A stretch of 64,000 nt of DNA. It comes from Firmicutes bacterium UBA4874. GTDB lineage: Bacteria > Bacillota > Clostridia > Caldicoprobacterales > DTU083. The stretch spans positions 40,701 to 104,700 of the forward strand of contig DHDO01000071.1 of NCBI GenBank assembly GCA_002399435.1, in the 5' to 3' direction. Numbering within the stretch: the first letter of the stretch is position 1; the number at the start of each line of letters is the position of its first letter. The position numbers and the translations under genes were made by a program. The notes under the pieces are model-generated. The model saw only the letters and a program-made list of their open reading frames with translations. It did not search any database and was not told the origin of the DNA. Below, one piece after another: positions 63,694 through 64,000 of the stretch.

Positions 63694-64000
63694 CCATCGA
63701 CCATTCCCTCCCGTTTGCTTCTTCTGCCCGAAAGTCTGTAAATCCCAGAATCCTGGGGTGCCGCAGGTATCCTTTGTCCGTCCACTCCAAAAAACGGACC
63801 CAACAGGTGATTTGCGGATTCAGCCAGACGATGGGAACGGAGGAACCCTCCACGGAGGACCGGACGGCATCGGGAAACGGACAGCTTTCTTGTTTTTGGA
63901 TCTTCGAAAATCTTTTCAGGCTTTCCAGGTCTTTCTGGGTCAGGCCAAGAGAAGCCTTTCCGATACAGATCCATTGATCCTGCGGATGGATGCCCAAAAC
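63686..64000 (-). CDS. ATP-dependent DNA ligase LigD C-terminal part (cut by window edge)
   Basis: Only the C-terminal OB-fold region is inside the window: GIHPQDQWICIGKASLGLTQKDLES, then PQITCWVRFLEWTDKGYLRHP, which fits LigD-type ligases. The frame is open to the last base, so the true start and the KxDG nucleotidyl site are outside. Coupled by overlap to the polymerase gene. Confidence 0.85.
   Translation of the reverse strand, partial: VLGIHPQDQWICIGKASLGLTQKDLESLKRFSKIQKQESCPFPDAVRSSVEGSSVPIVWLNPQITCWVRFLEWTDKGYLRHPRILGFTDFRAEEANGREWSMDE

Overview
The window looks like chromosomal DNA of an endospore-forming member of the Firmicutes (Bacillota), most probably class Clostridia. The reasons are strong GGAGG-type ribosome binding sites, frequent TTG and GTG starts, spore genes (dipicolinate synthase dpaA/dpaB, spoIIIE, ylxY, cwlD) and Bacillus-like conserved gene order. 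Base composition is balanced and fairly even. I see no insertion sequence, prophage, CRISPR array or rRNA operon. Almost every gene is on the minus strand; only a small winged-helix-like gene (40519) and a degV gene (60862) are on the plus strand.

Region 1 (1-19.2 kb), read in the direction of transcription from high to low coordinates: rimP-nusA-rnpM-ylxQ-infB-rbfA-nrnA-truB-ribF-rpsO-pnp-ylxY, then dpaA-dpaB-dapG, then tepA-ylzJ-spoIIIE-rimO. This is the translation/RNA-processing superoperon followed by spore-core (dipicolinic acid) and chromosome-translocation genes. Terminators separate pnp, ylxY, dapG and ylzJ from what follows, and the rimP and pnp leaders carry hairpins. Region 2 (19.3-26.4 kb): rpsB-tsf-pyrH-frr, a small overlooked PASTA-like ORF, a terminator, then uppS-cdsA-dxr-rseP (ribosome, isoprenoid/lipid carrier and membrane protease genes).

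Region 3 (26.4-35.5 kb): two clusters, ireB-(Fe-S aldo/keto reductase)-ruvX-DUF1292 and pspC-HAD-hprK-(solute-binding-like protein)-murB-PHP-rapZ-whiA. The usual yvcK between rapZ and whiA is missing. Region 4 (35.6-44.9 kb): uvrC, a RodA/PBP elongation pair, a single-domain receiver with a substituted phosphoacceptor, tRNA-Arg(CCG), the c-di-AMP pair cdaA-cdaR, and cwlD, whose reading frame runs through its own terminator.

Region 5 (44.9-58.5 kb): one giant gene (about 2,870 codons) for a membrane cyclic beta-1,2-glucan synthase-like GT84/GH94 protein. Upstream is a 400-bp non-coding stretch with a long dyad and a tight cluster of DnaA boxes. Then comes the t6A operon tsaE-tsaB-rimI-(membrane protein)-tsaD, and an FMN-riboswitch-controlled ribU. 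Region 6 (58.5-64 kb): tex, degV, a five-repeat LysM protein and a split bacterial NHEJ LigD (polymerase and, at the edge, ligase).

Most of this is conserved housekeeping DNA. The least explained items are the DnaA-box cluster at 53.8 kb, the pseudo-receiver at 41 kb, the non-ATG PASTA-like ORF at 23.3 kb, the cwlD read-through and several untested leader RNAs. I did not find a clear multi-gene novel system.
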